From a virus: 59,868 nucleotides of DNA. The notes beneath the pieces were generated by a model that saw nothing but the letters and a program-made list of their open reading frames with translations, was not told the origin of the DNA and searched no databases. Location of the stretch: positions 1 to 59,868 of the IMG/VR virus record IMGVR_UViG_3300043811_000165; one strand, 5' to 3'. How positions within the stretch are numbered: the first letter of the stretch is position 1; each line of letters opens with the position of its first letter. Shown in pieces: positions 48,604 to 56,480 of this stretch. A program made the position numbers and the translations under genes.

Positions 48604-48953
48604 CGGGCAACCTCCTTCGTAGAGGTTTTGGACCGTTCGACATTCGGAGTGAAGAATAACCAGAACACGAAATTCATTACTGCGACTTTCAGCTTTAGGA
48701 ATCGTCCTCGATTGAGATAGGCCGACATTATTCCGCAGCCATACCTGCACACTTCGCGGAAACATGGTTTGCAGATGGTTTCTGAAGTCTGGGATTCGAC
48801 CACATCGGGATTCATCCGTCGCGAAAACTCGATATCGATTTCGTCCAGATATTCTGAGCCGCCACAATAGGCGCACTTCTTCCAGCCAGGCTGGAGCGGC
48901 GAATGTCGAGCGTCCACTGGTCGCGATTCCGGGATGTGCGGCGAGGCCGACAT
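48600..48953 (-). CDS. Zinc-finger-like protein with hydrophobic C-terminus
   Basis: The 117-aa product has CAYCGGSEYLDE and ICKPCFREVCRYGCG, a Cys-rich zinc-like region, then a hydrophobic stretch (VAVMNFVFWLFF). The tail TPNVERSKTSTKEVAR comes from the type I repeat. It overlaps the next ATG. Confidence 0.5.
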   Translation of the reverse strand: MSASPHIPESRPVDARHSPLQPGWKKCAYCGGSEYLDEIDIEFSRRMNPDVVESQTSETICKPCFREVCRYGCGIMSAYLNRGRFLKLKVAVMNFVFWLFFTPNVERSKTSTKEVAR

Positions 48954-48965
48954 AAAAAAGAATCC

Positions 48966-49424
48966 CTACCTGCGGCCCTTCTTTCCAAATAGCAACCACA
49001 GAGCCGCAGCGCTGCCGCCGATCACCAGCCAATCCTCACCGGTGATCGAAGAAATGGAGCCCGTCGAAATCGCAGTCTGAACATCGGTGAAAGCCGTAGT
49101 GAACGGAGCCGTGATCGACGTGAGGGACAACTGCCCCATTCCGCCGCCGCACTTCCCGCCGCATCCGCACGAATCGCCGCATCCCAATCCCGACATCCCC
49201 GCGCCATTCCACGCGGCCATCACCGAATTGTTGGGGATCACCATGCCCGTGGGCGAACTGGGCACGAGGGAGTTCATCCCCGCCGTCGTCACCACCGGAA
49301 CCTGAGGCACAGGATATTTTCCGGCAACAAAATCCCGGAGTCCGTTTAAGGAAACCGGGGTTTGCGGAACCGGCCACGATCCCGGCACGAAGTCGCGCAA
49401 AGCGTTCATTCCGATTAGGCTCAT
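48966..49424 (-). CDS. Virion membrane protein with repeated LRDFVPG motif
   Basis: The 152-aa product has NALRDFVPGSWPVPQTPVS and NGLRDFVAGKYPVPQVPVV, a tandem motif also in the RRNP protein. A Gly/Cys-rich GCGDSCGCGGKCGGGMG segment follows. The C-terminus FTTAFTDVQTAIS...GEDWLVIGG plus TM and GKKGRR resembles the transglycosylase tail. It is probably in the virion membrane. Confidence 0.6.
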   Translation of the reverse strand: MSLIGMNALRDFVPGSWPVPQTPVSLNGLRDFVAGKYPVPQVPVVTTAGMNSLVPSSPTGMVIPNNSVMAAWNGAGMSGLGCGDSCGCGGKCGGGMGQLSLTSITAPFTTAFTDVQTAISTGSISSITGEDWLVIGGSAAALWLLFGKKGRR

Positions 49425-49434
49425 AAAATTCCTT

Positions 49435-49770
49435 TCATTGCGTTGCACTCTGACCTTGCATGGCCTCGTACGCCACATAACCCACGGCCGCGAGCGCGCC
49501 GACTGCGACCACCGTCCCGAGTTTGCTCGTTCCGCCGACTGCCGCTTTAGAGATCTTGCGCCGCGCGCGTTTCGTTTTCTTACCGACGCGCGAGCCGGCT
49601 GTTTTCAAATCGAAAAACAGCGAAATCGCCACGTAGGAAATCCCAATCACCGCCGCCCACTCGCCCACACCCCAACTGGAGATGTCGCTTGACAGCGAAA
49701 CTTGGCCCAGATCGCCCATACCGATGAGCGGCGCGGATTGGAACGGCGTGATGAGTTGCGCGTCGATCAT
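49435..49770 (-). CDS. Membrane protein with basic loop
   Basis: Start ATG at 49770 overlaps the upstream stop. In this 111-aa protein GMGDLGQVSL near the N-terminus is a form of the MGQ motif shared in this cluster. Two TM segments flank a basic loop (GSRVGKKTKRARRKISK). Confidence 0.5.
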   Translation of the reverse strand: MIDAQLITPFQSAPLIGMGDLGQVSLSSDISSWGVGEWAAVIGISYVAISLFFDLKTAGSRVGKKTKRARRKISKAAVGGTSKLGTVVAVGALAAVGYVAYEAMQGQSATQ

Positions 49771-50120
49771 TTCTTGATCAAATCCTTTAGCAAAAAGAAA
49801 CCGCCTACCGCAGCCGCAATCCAAATCAACGCAGTCGGAATTCCGGTAGCACTCGATATCCCGGACGCCAAACCGCCCGTGACTCCGGCCGTCAATCCTC
49901 CAGCCGCGGCGCCAGCGGTCGACCCCACAACCTGCGCGCCGCCGACGATCAAACCTTTGGTCGCTGTCACGTACAGCGTGTTCGTCGGGTCCGCGCAACC
50001 GAGATAATCCTGGCAGGCCTGTGACAGATAAACGTAATCGAGCAACCCGCAGGGACTCGCGCCGCACGTCGGATCCGTGGCAGGACCGGGCCCGAGTTGC
50101 CCCATTCCGACCAGGCTCAT
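49767..50120 (-). CDS. Small virion-type membrane protein
   Basis: The 117-aa protein starts MSLVGMGQLGPG, has a Cys-containing middle (CGASPCGLLDYVYLSQACQD) and ends in an Ala/Gly-rich TM segment and KDLIKK. The N-terminal MGxGQ motif and basic C-terminus recur in five neighbours. Confidence 0.55.
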   Translation of the reverse strand: MSLVGMGQLGPGPATDPTCGASPCGLLDYVYLSQACQDYLGCADPTNTLYVTATKGLIVGGAQVVGSTAGAAAGGLTAGVTGGLASGISSATGIPTALIWIAAAVGGFFLLKDLIKK

Positions 50121-50341
50121 GCGCTCCTCCGCACGTCATCGTAGGTTTTTATGTTATCGGCGATTTTTGCCCGTGCTTCATGCTCCGAAAGATGATGGCA
50201 ATTAGGACATTCGGCGGAAAGTATCTTGGTACCGTGATATGGAACGGCTAAAATCCATTTCTCGTTTATGGCTTTGCTGACGGCCGCTTTTTCCGTCAGG
50301 GCGGATAGAGTGCGCTCGCAGCGTTCACAGCGAATTGTCAT
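50117..50341 (-). CDS. Small zinc-ribbon protein
   Basis: The 74-aa product (MTIRCERCERTLSAL... AECPNCHHLSE) has a Cys4 ribbon and overlaps both neighbours by ATGA. It is a non-membrane member of the structural cluster. Confidence 0.5.
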   Translation of the reverse strand: MTIRCERCERTLSALTEKAAVSKAINEKWILAVPYHGTKILSAECPNCHHLSEHEARAKIADNIKTYDDVRRSA

Positions 50342-50739
50342 GGTTTCCTCCGCGCCTGATGGTGAAGAAACTGCATGAAATCTCCAACGATGGGAGGCGC
50401 ACCCGCAGCACGCGTCAGTTCTTCAATCGCTTCGTCGATCTTTTCAGGCGAGAAACCCTCATAGGCTTCCGGGTACGCGGATTCCGGCGTATGCGGATGG
50501 CGCGCCGCAGATCTCACCTTCGATTTTCCATTTGTGTGAGCCGTGGCCAACTGCTTGTCGAGTTCCGCGCGTTTCTTCGGGTCTTTTAAAATCGCGTACG
50601 CATCGTTCAACCGTTGGGTTTTGAGTTTGTCCGGCCGTGGCCCGTCCGGGTGACATTGGCGGACAAGCGCGGACCAAGCTGCGCGGATGACTTCGACGGG
50701 CGCTGTTCGGGAAACCTGAAGGATTTCGTAGGCGTTCAC
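50338..50739 (-). CDS. J-domain (DnaJ-like) protein
   Basis: GTG at 50739 overlaps the upstream TGA. The first ~60 residues (NAYEILQVSRTAPVEVIRAA, RQCHPDGPRPDKLKTQRLND, AYAILKDPKKRAELDKQL) form a J domain with HPD. The rest is charged and helical (SPEKIDEAIEELTRAAG). It probably recruits host DnaK for virion assembly or replication. Confidence 0.8.
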   Translation of the reverse strand: MNAYEILQVSRTAPVEVIRAAWSALVRQCHPDGPRPDKLKTQRLNDAYAILKDPKKRAELDKQLATAHTNGKSKVRSAARHPHTPESAYPEAYEGFSPEKIDEAIEELTRAAGAPPIVGDFMQFLHHQARRKP

Positions 50740-51107
50740 TTGTGGCCTCCGAAAACACTCGCAAGAATGAACAGCGAAACGACGGCACCGATTCCCAAGT
50801 AAAGATTGGTGTTCGGTACGCCGGGGATGATTGAGCACGTTGCACCAACCGGACACGCCGCGACGACGGCATAGCAGATCGGGTTTCCATCGGGATCTGT
50901 GCTCAGCGCATATCCCGAATCGCATCCCATATCGGAAGGAGTCGAGTAAGACGTCGGAGTCGAGCCCGTCACACAAGCGCCCGTTTGCGGATTCATCACT
51001 GTTCCAGAAGGACACGGTCCAACGAAGGAGGGCGAAGCGATCTGCACGCCGGACGTGTTGATTGTTACTCCTGTGTCCGTCGAATACTGCCCCATGCCCA
51101 TCAGCAT
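50736..51107 (-). CDS. Virion-type protein with C-terminal TM
   Basis: The 123-aa product starts MLMGMGQYSTDTG, with the cluster's MGQ motif. It has a Cys-rich middle (CPSGTVMNPQTGACVTGS, CDSGYALSTDPDGNPICY) and ends in a TM segment with FGGHK. It was probably secreted into or assembled at the membrane. Confidence 0.55.
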   Translation of the reverse strand: MLMGMGQYSTDTGVTINTSGVQIASPSFVGPCPSGTVMNPQTGACVTGSTPTSYSTPSDMGCDSGYALSTDPDGNPICYAVVAACPVGATCSIIPGVPNTNLYLGIGAVVSLFILASVFGGHK

Positions 51108-51493
51108 GAGGCCTCCGTGAATTGGAGCACGTCGCCGCGTTTCGTTCCTGTGGCTCTGGCGGTCCCTGCCGGAAGTTCAAGGGCCGATGCCGCCGTGAAC
51201 AAACTCCATTCGGAATTTGGTTGAAGTGTCAATGTTGCGAGCACAACGCGGTCAGCATCCAAGAACAAAACATCGATCGAAAACTTCATGTCAACCGTGT
51301 GAACCGAATTGCACGGGGTGATGTGCAGGCCTTCGCCGATTGGTAGCGATTCGCGATTCAGCAAGCCGGTTCTCCGGTCCAACATCGTTACGGCTGTTTT
51401 GACCTGGTTCGCAAGCGTGGTTCCGCGCGTCAGGTTGAACGCCGAGGTAATCCCCGTTGCGCCTGCGAGTCCGAGATGTTGTGTTGCGATCAT
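51101..51493 (-). CDS. DUF192 family protein
   Basis: The 130-aa product contains KTAVTMLDRRTGLLNRESLP, then FSIDVLFLDADRVVLATLTL and ALELPAGTARATGTKRGDVL, the conserved DUF192 layout. Its function is unknown. The ATG at 51493 overlaps the previous stop region. Confidence 0.7.
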   Translation of the reverse strand: MIATQHLGLAGATGITSAFNLTRGTTLANQVKTAVTMLDRRTGLLNRESLPIGEGLHITPCNSVHTVDMKFSIDVLFLDADRVVLATLTLQPNSEWSLFTAASALELPAGTARATGTKRGDVLQFTEASC

Positions 51494-51648
51494 CACTTCT
51501 TTTTTAAAATTGCAATTGCCGCGATTCCGCCGGCCAAAATCCAAAACCATGTTGCATCGGGACAAACTGTTTGACCTTTCGAGGTTCCACAAGCGACCTG
51601 AGGAGAAAACACTGCCTCCCAGGAGTAGCAGCCGGAGAGATCACCCAT
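51493..51648 (-). CDS. 51-aa protein with C-terminal TM
   Basis: MGDLSGCYSWEAVFSPQVAC begins a Cys-containing N-terminal half. It ends with TM segment FWILAGGIAAIAILKKK. It belongs to the set of small virion membrane proteins. It begins just inside the empty repeat pair's outer end. Confidence 0.5.
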   Translation of the reverse strand: MGDLSGCYSWEAVFSPQVACGTSKGQTVCPDATWFWILAGGIAAIAILKKK

Positions 51649-51650
51649 TT

Positions 51651-51793
51651 GTTTTGGCCTCCTTCGGCAGAGTGGCTTCGACCGATTTTAGAGCGCCCGA
51701 CCAGGAGAGATCTTTTCTACCCGCGAAGTGCGAAACCCACTCCTGGTCGAACGGTAGAGCGTACGCGGACATCGATGCACTTTGAGGCCAACC
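51651..51793. repeat. Empty type I pair
   Basis: Outer ends TTTGGCCTCC and GAGGCCAA flank GCGCCCGACCAGGAGAG and CTCCTGGTCGAACGGTAGAG. The spacer TTTTCTACCCGCGAAGTGCG resembles those at 53352, 54752 and 56336. Confidence 0.8.
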
Positions 51794-51795
51794 CA

Positions 51796-52374
51796 TTACC
51801 AACCTCCATGAATCATGCTTGCCGGAATTCCGGGATAATGCCCGAGACCACTGAGCCCGGTTACTCCAGCCGCGGTGTTGAGTAGTTCCACAAACTGAGC
51901 CGGGGCCATCAGCACGTAGCTTCGATTCGCGCCGGTAGCTCCAGCGGCCGATAGCATGGCTTCAACCTGATCGCCGGTCAATGGCGTAACGTTCGGCAGT
52001 TTAGCGTAGTAATACGCCCACTGGTCAATATTCAGTTGCGGCGGATTATTTGGAGTCGCAGTCTGTTGTGCGAGTTGAATTGCCATCGCCAATCCACCAC
52101 TGCTGACATCGGCCTGTCCGCCGTATTCAGTAGTCGCAGGCGTGGCTGAGGTTTGCACCGGAGGATTCGAAGTAAGAGGGGCCGTGCAAATCCCTCCTAC
52201 CATCGTCGACGGCGCAACACAGGGCTGAATAGTGCCTGTCGAAACTGGAGCTGGTGTCGGAGCAGCAGCCGCGAACGAAAATAGATTCGCAAACCAGCCC
52301 TGCTCATACCCGTACCACGCAAGCGCACCGGCTCCGGCGAGTATGATCAGCGAGGTGTAGTCTTGCTGCGCCAT
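51796..52374 (-). CDS. Virion-type protein, N-terminal TM (paralogue 1)
   Basis: The 192-aa product starts with a TM segment (SLIILAGAGALAWYGYEQGW) and a Pro/Thr linker. Its C-terminal domain (LNIDQWAYYYAKLPNVTPLT, SYVLMAPAQFVELLNTAAGV) resembles that of the 52725-53351 protein (LDNWAYYWQNSTPF, VSAEQFVAWINQTTP). The two paralogues probably sit in the virion membrane. Confidence 0.6.
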   Translation of the reverse strand: MAQQDYTSLIILAGAGALAWYGYEQGWFANLFSFAAAAPTPAPVSTGTIQPCVAPSTMVGGICTAPLTSNPPVQTSATPATTEYGGQADVSSGGLAMAIQLAQQTATPNNPPQLNIDQWAYYYAKLPNVTPLTGDQVEAMLSAAGATGANRSYVLMAPAQFVELLNTAAGVTGLSGLGHYPGIPASMIHGGW

Positions 52375-52725
52375 TTATTGCCCCCCCCCTACTGGGTTCA
52401 ACATCAGCGGGCTGCAATCGGCATTCTTTGGACAAGGAAACTTCGGGTCCAATATTACACCAGCGCCGCCAGTGGTAGGAAGCGGCGATAATACTCCGGG
52501 CGGTGGCACTCCGTTGATCGGAGGACCATAAAGCGGAGGTAACACTGCGGGGGGCTGAGCCGGGGTCAAGACGGAGATCGGAACCATATTACCGCTTCCG
52601 ATGGGCGCGACCGTTGGAACAACAGCAGGCGCGGTTGCGGCGGTTCCAAACCAGTTGTTCTGGTAGCCGTAGTACAGCACGGCGCCGATTCCCGCAATCC
52701 ACAAAATTGGTGTCCAGTCTTTCAT
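52375..52725 (-). CDS. Small virion-type membrane protein, Pro-rich
   Basis: The 116-aa product starts MKDWTPILWIAGIGAVLYYG, a TM segment like its neighbours. A Pro-rich extracellular-like tail follows (VVPTVAPIGSGNMVPISV, LPPLYGPPINGVPPPG). The start overlaps the upstream stop (TGATG). Confidence 0.55.
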   Translation of the reverse strand: MKDWTPILWIAGIGAVLYYGYQNNWFGTAATAPAVVPTVAPIGSGNMVPISVLTPAQPPAVLPPLYGPPINGVPPPGVLSPLPTTGGAGVILDPKFPCPKNADCSPLMLNPVGGGQ

Positions 52726-53351
52726 CAGTTCACCCAATCGCTATACTGCGAGCTGTAATCGTAAAAGGACTGAAGCCCGGCCGTTCCGGATGCGGGAGTT
52801 CCGCTCGGAGTTGTCTGGTTGATCCAGGCCACGAACTGCTCCGCGCTCACCGCCGCGTTGCGATTGCCTCCGTTCAGCGAAACAATCTGATCCATCTGCG
52901 AAGGTGCGATGGAATTCGGAACACCGAAACCAGCAGGCGCGCCTTCAAACGGCGTGCTGTTCTGCCAGTAGTAAGCCCAATTGTCGAGGTCCTGCGAATC
53001 GGATCCACCGGCCGCGGCTTGCATCAGTGAAATCGCTTGCTGATAGTTGGGAGCAAGACCTGCCCCTGGAGACGTAACTGGAGGAAGCGCGGCGTTTGAA
53101 TTCGAGGCGAGCCATTGCGCGCATGTCGCCGTCGAACTGGCACCCGTGGCCGGATCCACGTAGATTGCAGTGCCGGTTGGGTTCGCCTGGCAGTAAGCCA
53201 GAAGCCCGGTTGATGTGTTGAACGTGTTGGTCGAAGAGGAACCACCGAACCATTGCGCCCAGAGGCCGGAGTTCTGGAGCCACTGATAGACGAAATAGGC
53301 TGCGGCGGCCATGGCACCGTACTTGATTAATTGTTTGGTGTTTTCGTCCAT
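52725..53351 (-). CDS. Virion-type protein, N-terminal TM (paralogue 2)
   Basis: The 208-aa product has TM segment YGAMAAAAYFVYQWLQNSGL, a Ser/Thr linker, Cys residues and a domain similar to the 51796-52374 protein. A structural role is inferred from the cluster. Confidence 0.6.
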   Translation of the reverse strand: MDENTKQLIKYGAMAAAAYFVYQWLQNSGLWAQWFGGSSSTNTFNTSTGLLAYCQANPTGTAIYVDPATGASSTATCAQWLASNSNAALPPVTSPGAGLAPNYQQAISLMQAAAGGSDSQDLDNWAYYWQNSTPFEGAPAGFGVPNSIAPSQMDQIVSLNGGNRNAAVSAEQFVAWINQTTPSGTPASGTAGLQSFYDYSSQYSDWVN

Positions 53352-53497
53352 TATTTGGCCTCCGTCGGCGGGGTAGCTTCGAGCGATTTGAGAGCGCCCG
53401 ACCAGGAGATGGGTTTTCTACCCTCGGAGAACCGCACCTTCTCCTGGTCGAACGGGAGAGCGAGCGCGTGAAAACGAATTTGCGATGAGGCCAAATT
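53352..53497. repeat. Empty type I pair
   Basis: Outer end TTTGGCCTCCGTCGG through GCGCCCGACCAGGAGATGGG, spacer TTTTCTACCCTCGGAGAACC and a reversed copy with CTCCTGGTCGAACGGGAGAG. Confidence 0.8.
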
Positions 53498-53499
53498 AT

Positions 53500-54030
53500 T
53501 CATCGTTTCCTCGGAAGTACAACGAGTGCAAACCCCGCTAAAATTCCAGCAGCAATCAGAGGATTATCATTCAGCCACTGGTTGATCTGGCACCAGCATG
53601 AATCTCCCAAAACGGAAACCTGCACTGGCGCATTCGATTGTGTGATGTTCGGCAGCGGTTGCACGATGTTTACGGGCGTCAGAGTAACCGGCGGATTGGA
53701 TGTGGGAGGCGGCGCTGGAGTCGGAGTGATCGGCGTAGGAGCCAGAATATTGCAACCCGGAATACTCGCCTTGTAGGGTGCACACACCGGCGAAGTGCAA
53801 GGCTGCGCACCGCCGAATCCTTCCTGTCCCCAATATCCGCACCAGAAGATCGCCGCAGCATTACCCGTATCCACTCCGCACTGGAAAGGAGCGCACTGAG
53901 CCGCGGTCGCCGGAGTGTTCGCGGGATCGGGAATCGGCGTCCCGTCATACAAAAAGACCGGCCCGTAATTTGAAAACGCGCTCGCGTCGTTGCCCCAGTC
54001 GAAAGCCTGCCCGAGTCCCATCATGCTCAT
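53500..54030 (-). CDS. Virion-type protein with C-terminal TM
   Basis: The 176-aa product starts MSMMGLGQAFDWG with the cluster's MG-GQ motif. It has a Pro-rich middle (APTPITPTPAPPPTSNPPV) and ends with TM plus RKR (IAAGILAGFALVVLPRKR). The Cys pattern suggests disulfides. Confidence 0.55.
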   Translation of the reverse strand: MSMMGLGQAFDWGNDASAFSNYGPVFLYDGTPIPDPANTPATAAQCAPFQCGVDTGNAAAIFWCGYWGQEGFGGAQPCTSPVCAPYKASIPGCNILAPTPITPTPAPPPTSNPPVTLTPVNIVQPLPNITQSNAPVQVSVLGDSCWCQINQWLNDNPLIAAGILAGFALVVLPRKR

Positions 54031-54752
54031 CTGCGGCCTCCGATCAAGCCGGGAAGAATCATCAGCGCGGCAATCGCGCCAACCGCAACGGCCCAGTTTG
54101 GCAGGCCGGAGATCAAATCCGAATTTGTGAGGAACGACAAATCGATTCCGCTGGTTGAACTGGTGGACGATGTCGAACCCGTGGAACTTCCCGCGTCAGA
54201 ACTACCGGCCGGGCCTGGAGGCGCAGTATTTCCGGCTGGAGGAGCGACGGTTTGAAGTTGTTTCTGCGTCGGTTGAACGGTAGGAACTGGAGGCGCAACG
54301 TAAGGCTTATCGCCGCTGGTTTCAGGAACTGCGCCGCCATATTTCGCGTTCAACATCTGGGCGAGTTGAGCGGTCGTGTATGTCGACATCGGCTGCCCGC
54401 CGGTCGTCACGTCGCTGATCGAGGGTGACGGACAATTGATCGTGACTCCCATTGCGTCGACGAACGTCAAACCGGGATTCGATTGGCAGTAGACTGCGTC
54501 CTGTCCGATGTTGATCGGAACTGCGACCAGCGCTGCCAGCGTTTGCCCTTCGAAGGAACTTGCGGGAATCGAGGCGATGTCTGCCGCGACTTCCGTATTC
54601 TGCTGTTGAATGAAGGCGGGATTGTTCAGAATTGAACAGGGGTCTTGAAGCGCTGGTGTTCCCGCTGGTGCGCAGCAGACTTGGAGTCCCGAGTCCCAGG
54701 AGCCTCCATTGGGACAGGTCTGGCCGAAACCTCGAAGCGACATTAAGCCCAT
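54027..54752 (-). CDS. Virion-type protein with C-terminal TM
   Basis: In this 241-aa protein MGLMSLRGFGQTCPNGGSW contains the cluster motif and Cys. The middle is helical (NQQNTEVAADIASIPASS-like) and the end LPNWAVAVGAIAALMILPGL is a TM segment followed by IGGRR. Similar small proteins follow in the same orientation. Confidence 0.55.
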   Translation of the reverse strand: MGLMSLRGFGQTCPNGGSWDSGLQVCCAPAGTPALQDPCSILNNPAFIQQQNTEVAADIASIPASSFEGQTLAALVAVPINIGQDAVYCQSNPGLTFVDAMGVTINCPSPSISDVTTGGQPMSTYTTAQLAQMLNAKYGGAVPETSGDKPYVAPPVPTVQPTQKQLQTVAPPAGNTAPPGPAGSSDAGSSTGSTSSTSSTSGIDLSFLTNSDLISGLPNWAVAVGAIAALMILPGLIGGRR

Positions 54753-54897
54753 GATTTGGCCTCCGTCGGCATATGGGCTTCGATCAGCAGACAGCGCCCG
54801 GCCAGGAGATGGGTTTGCTCCGCGCGAAGACGGGCACCTACTCCTGGTCGAACGGTAGAGCGGGCGCGCACATCCTCGACTACGATGAGGCTAATCA
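54752..54897. repeat. Empty type I pair
   Basis: Forward copy with ATCAGCAGACAGCGCCCGGC and AGGAGATGGG, spacer TTTGCTCCGCGCGAAGACGG and reversed copy with CTCCTGGTCGAACGGTAGAG. It is close to the unit at 30317. Confidence 0.8.
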
Positions 54898-55644
54898 AAG
54901 GAGCACCACCAACGCGAGTAGCGCCGCGCCGATCAAAAGTTCCGTCAAATCCGGTGTGGACGTCGATAAAGTTGGGCTTGCCGTTGTCGCCGCCGATCCA
55001 CCCGGAGCCGTCGCAGACGTTGGGTCCGGTTGAACAAAAGGATCGTTCGCGATCGGATCACGCATTCCGACGAACCAGTTCCAACATACCGATCCCGATC
55101 CGGCCGCACCCCACGGAGTGTAGGTTCCATCGGCGTTCCATCCCCCCTGAGAAACCTTCCATGTGCATGCGCCTTGTTGCCGGTCCGAGATACAACGTTG
55201 ACCAGCCGCGCCGAGCTGCGCGTTGCCGCACGCCGCTTGAAGTGCTGCCCACGTGGTGTCAAACGTGTTGAGCGCCGCTGTTTGCATCGATACGTAGCGA
55301 ATCGACGAAGATGTGTAGGCCGTGACATTCTGCACGAGAATCGCATCCGCCTGGTTTGCGATCTGGGTTGCTTCGATGCACGTTTGGCCGCAACCTTTGA
55401 ACAAATTGGCGATAGCAATTCCGACTCCCACCAGTGCCGCGATCGCCGCGCCCACGACCGGCAGAGATAAACCCAAAATCGTCATTGTGGAACCGAGCGC
55501 TCCGAGAATCGAAGTGGTGGTCGTGATTCCCGTTGCAGCGATCGACGCCGCGGTGCTCACGCTCGTTGGAACAACCTGCCCCATTCCCCACGTCACGTAG
55601 GGATTGCGAGGAACGATGTGGTAGCTGTCGCGGATTGCGAGCAC
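54895..55644 (-). CDS. Virion-type protein with TM segments
   Basis: The 249-aa product starts MLAIRDSYHIVPRNPYVTWG, with GMGQVVPTS (cluster motif). It has a long Ala/Gly-rich TM-like region (VGAAIAALVGVGIAIANLFK) and a C-terminal TM (LLIGAALLALVVLL). CGQTCIEATQIANQAD is a Cys-containing helix. Confidence 0.55.
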   Translation of the reverse strand: MLAIRDSYHIVPRNPYVTWGMGQVVPTSVSTAASIAATGITTTTSILGALGSTMTILGLSLPVVGAAIAALVGVGIAIANLFKGCGQTCIEATQIANQADAILVQNVTAYTSSSIRYVSMQTAALNTFDTTWAALQAACGNAQLGAAGQRCISDRQQGACTWKVSQGGWNADGTYTPWGAAGSGSVCWNWFVGMRDPIANDPFVQPDPTSATAPGGSAATTASPTLSTSTPDLTELLIGAALLALVVLL

Positions 55645-56334
55645 TTATCGTTTCCCTCCGATGAGGTTTGGCAAAATAATAATCGCCGCGATTGCCCCGA
55701 TAATCAAGGGCACATAGGGTCCGATGGAGGCAAGTCCAGCCGTCAGACTCGCGCTCGCGTTCACGGCCGTCGACGTGGTCAGTTGGCCCGTCGCCGGGTT
55801 GTAAATCAGATTCGTTCCCGCAACCTGGTATGGTCCGCCCGCCGCAGTGCGGATCAGGGAAACCGCAGAATTGCCCGTGGCCGCGATCAGTTGCGCCGTC
55901 TGTGCGGGTGTGAGCCCGGCCGCCTGCGGTGTGAGCGTCACGCTTCCACCGGTCGACACGGTGTATCCGCAGTTTGACATTTGTTGCGCGGTCATTGAAC
56001 TCAGGGGCACTGAATCACAGGAAACGTCCGGTACCGTGATGGGCGTCGTGCCGCCGCCGGTGGGCTCGGTGTAGGTGGTCGTTATTTCCGTGTCGTCTCC
56101 GCTGTCGTCCTGACCCAGTCCCATGAAGCCGTGGAAGCGCGGCATCAGCCGGGGTCGACCACAATCTGCGCCGGGCGGGCAGCCCAGACCTGGAGCGGAA
56201 TATCCCTCTCCCAGAATTCCCGCGTGATCCGGCCAGTTCAAGTCGAAGAATACGGAGATGTCGTTCGGAGTGTAGGGATCTCCTGTAAACCCCGGAGGGT
56301 AGGGCATGGAGGAGGGGACTGTTAAAATGCTCAT
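55645..56334 (-). CDS. Virion-type protein with C-terminal TM
   Basis: The 229-aa product starts MSILTVPSSMPYPPGFTGDP. Its middle has QMSNCGYTVSTGGSVTLTPQ and NSAVSLIRTAAGGPYQVAGT. It ends LIIGAIAAIIILPNLIGGKR, the cluster's TM-plus-basic tail. Confidence 0.55.
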   Translation of the reverse strand: MSILTVPSSMPYPPGFTGDPYTPNDISVFFDLNWPDHAGILGEGYSAPGLGCPPGADCGRPRLMPRFHGFMGLGQDDSGDDTEITTTYTEPTGGGTTPITVPDVSCDSVPLSSMTAQQMSNCGYTVSTGGSVTLTPQAAGLTPAQTAQLIAATGNSAVSLIRTAAGGPYQVAGTNLIYNPATGQLTTSTAVNASASLTAGLASIGPYVPLIIGAIAAIIILPNLIGGKR

Positions 56335-56335
56335 G

Positions 56336-56480
56336 ATTTGGCCTCCGTCGGCAGAGTGGCTCCGTGGAATTTGAGAGCGCCCGACCAGGAGAAGCCTTTT
56401 CTACGCGCGAAGAAAAAACTGTCTCCTGGTCGAACGTGGCAGCGGACGCGGGAACCTGGAAACTTCGATGAGGCCAAAAT
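56336..56480. repeat. Empty type I pair
   Basis: Forward copy with GCGCCCGACCAGGAGAAGCC, spacer TTTTCTACGCGCGAAG and reversed copy with CTCCTGGTCGAACGTGGCAG. It lies between the protease-like gene and the rest of the module. Confidence 0.8.

Noticed and set aside
49022-49377. Other minus-strand frames over the structural membrane genes
   Set aside because: They are Arg-rich shadows of the coupled genes with TM segments and motifs.
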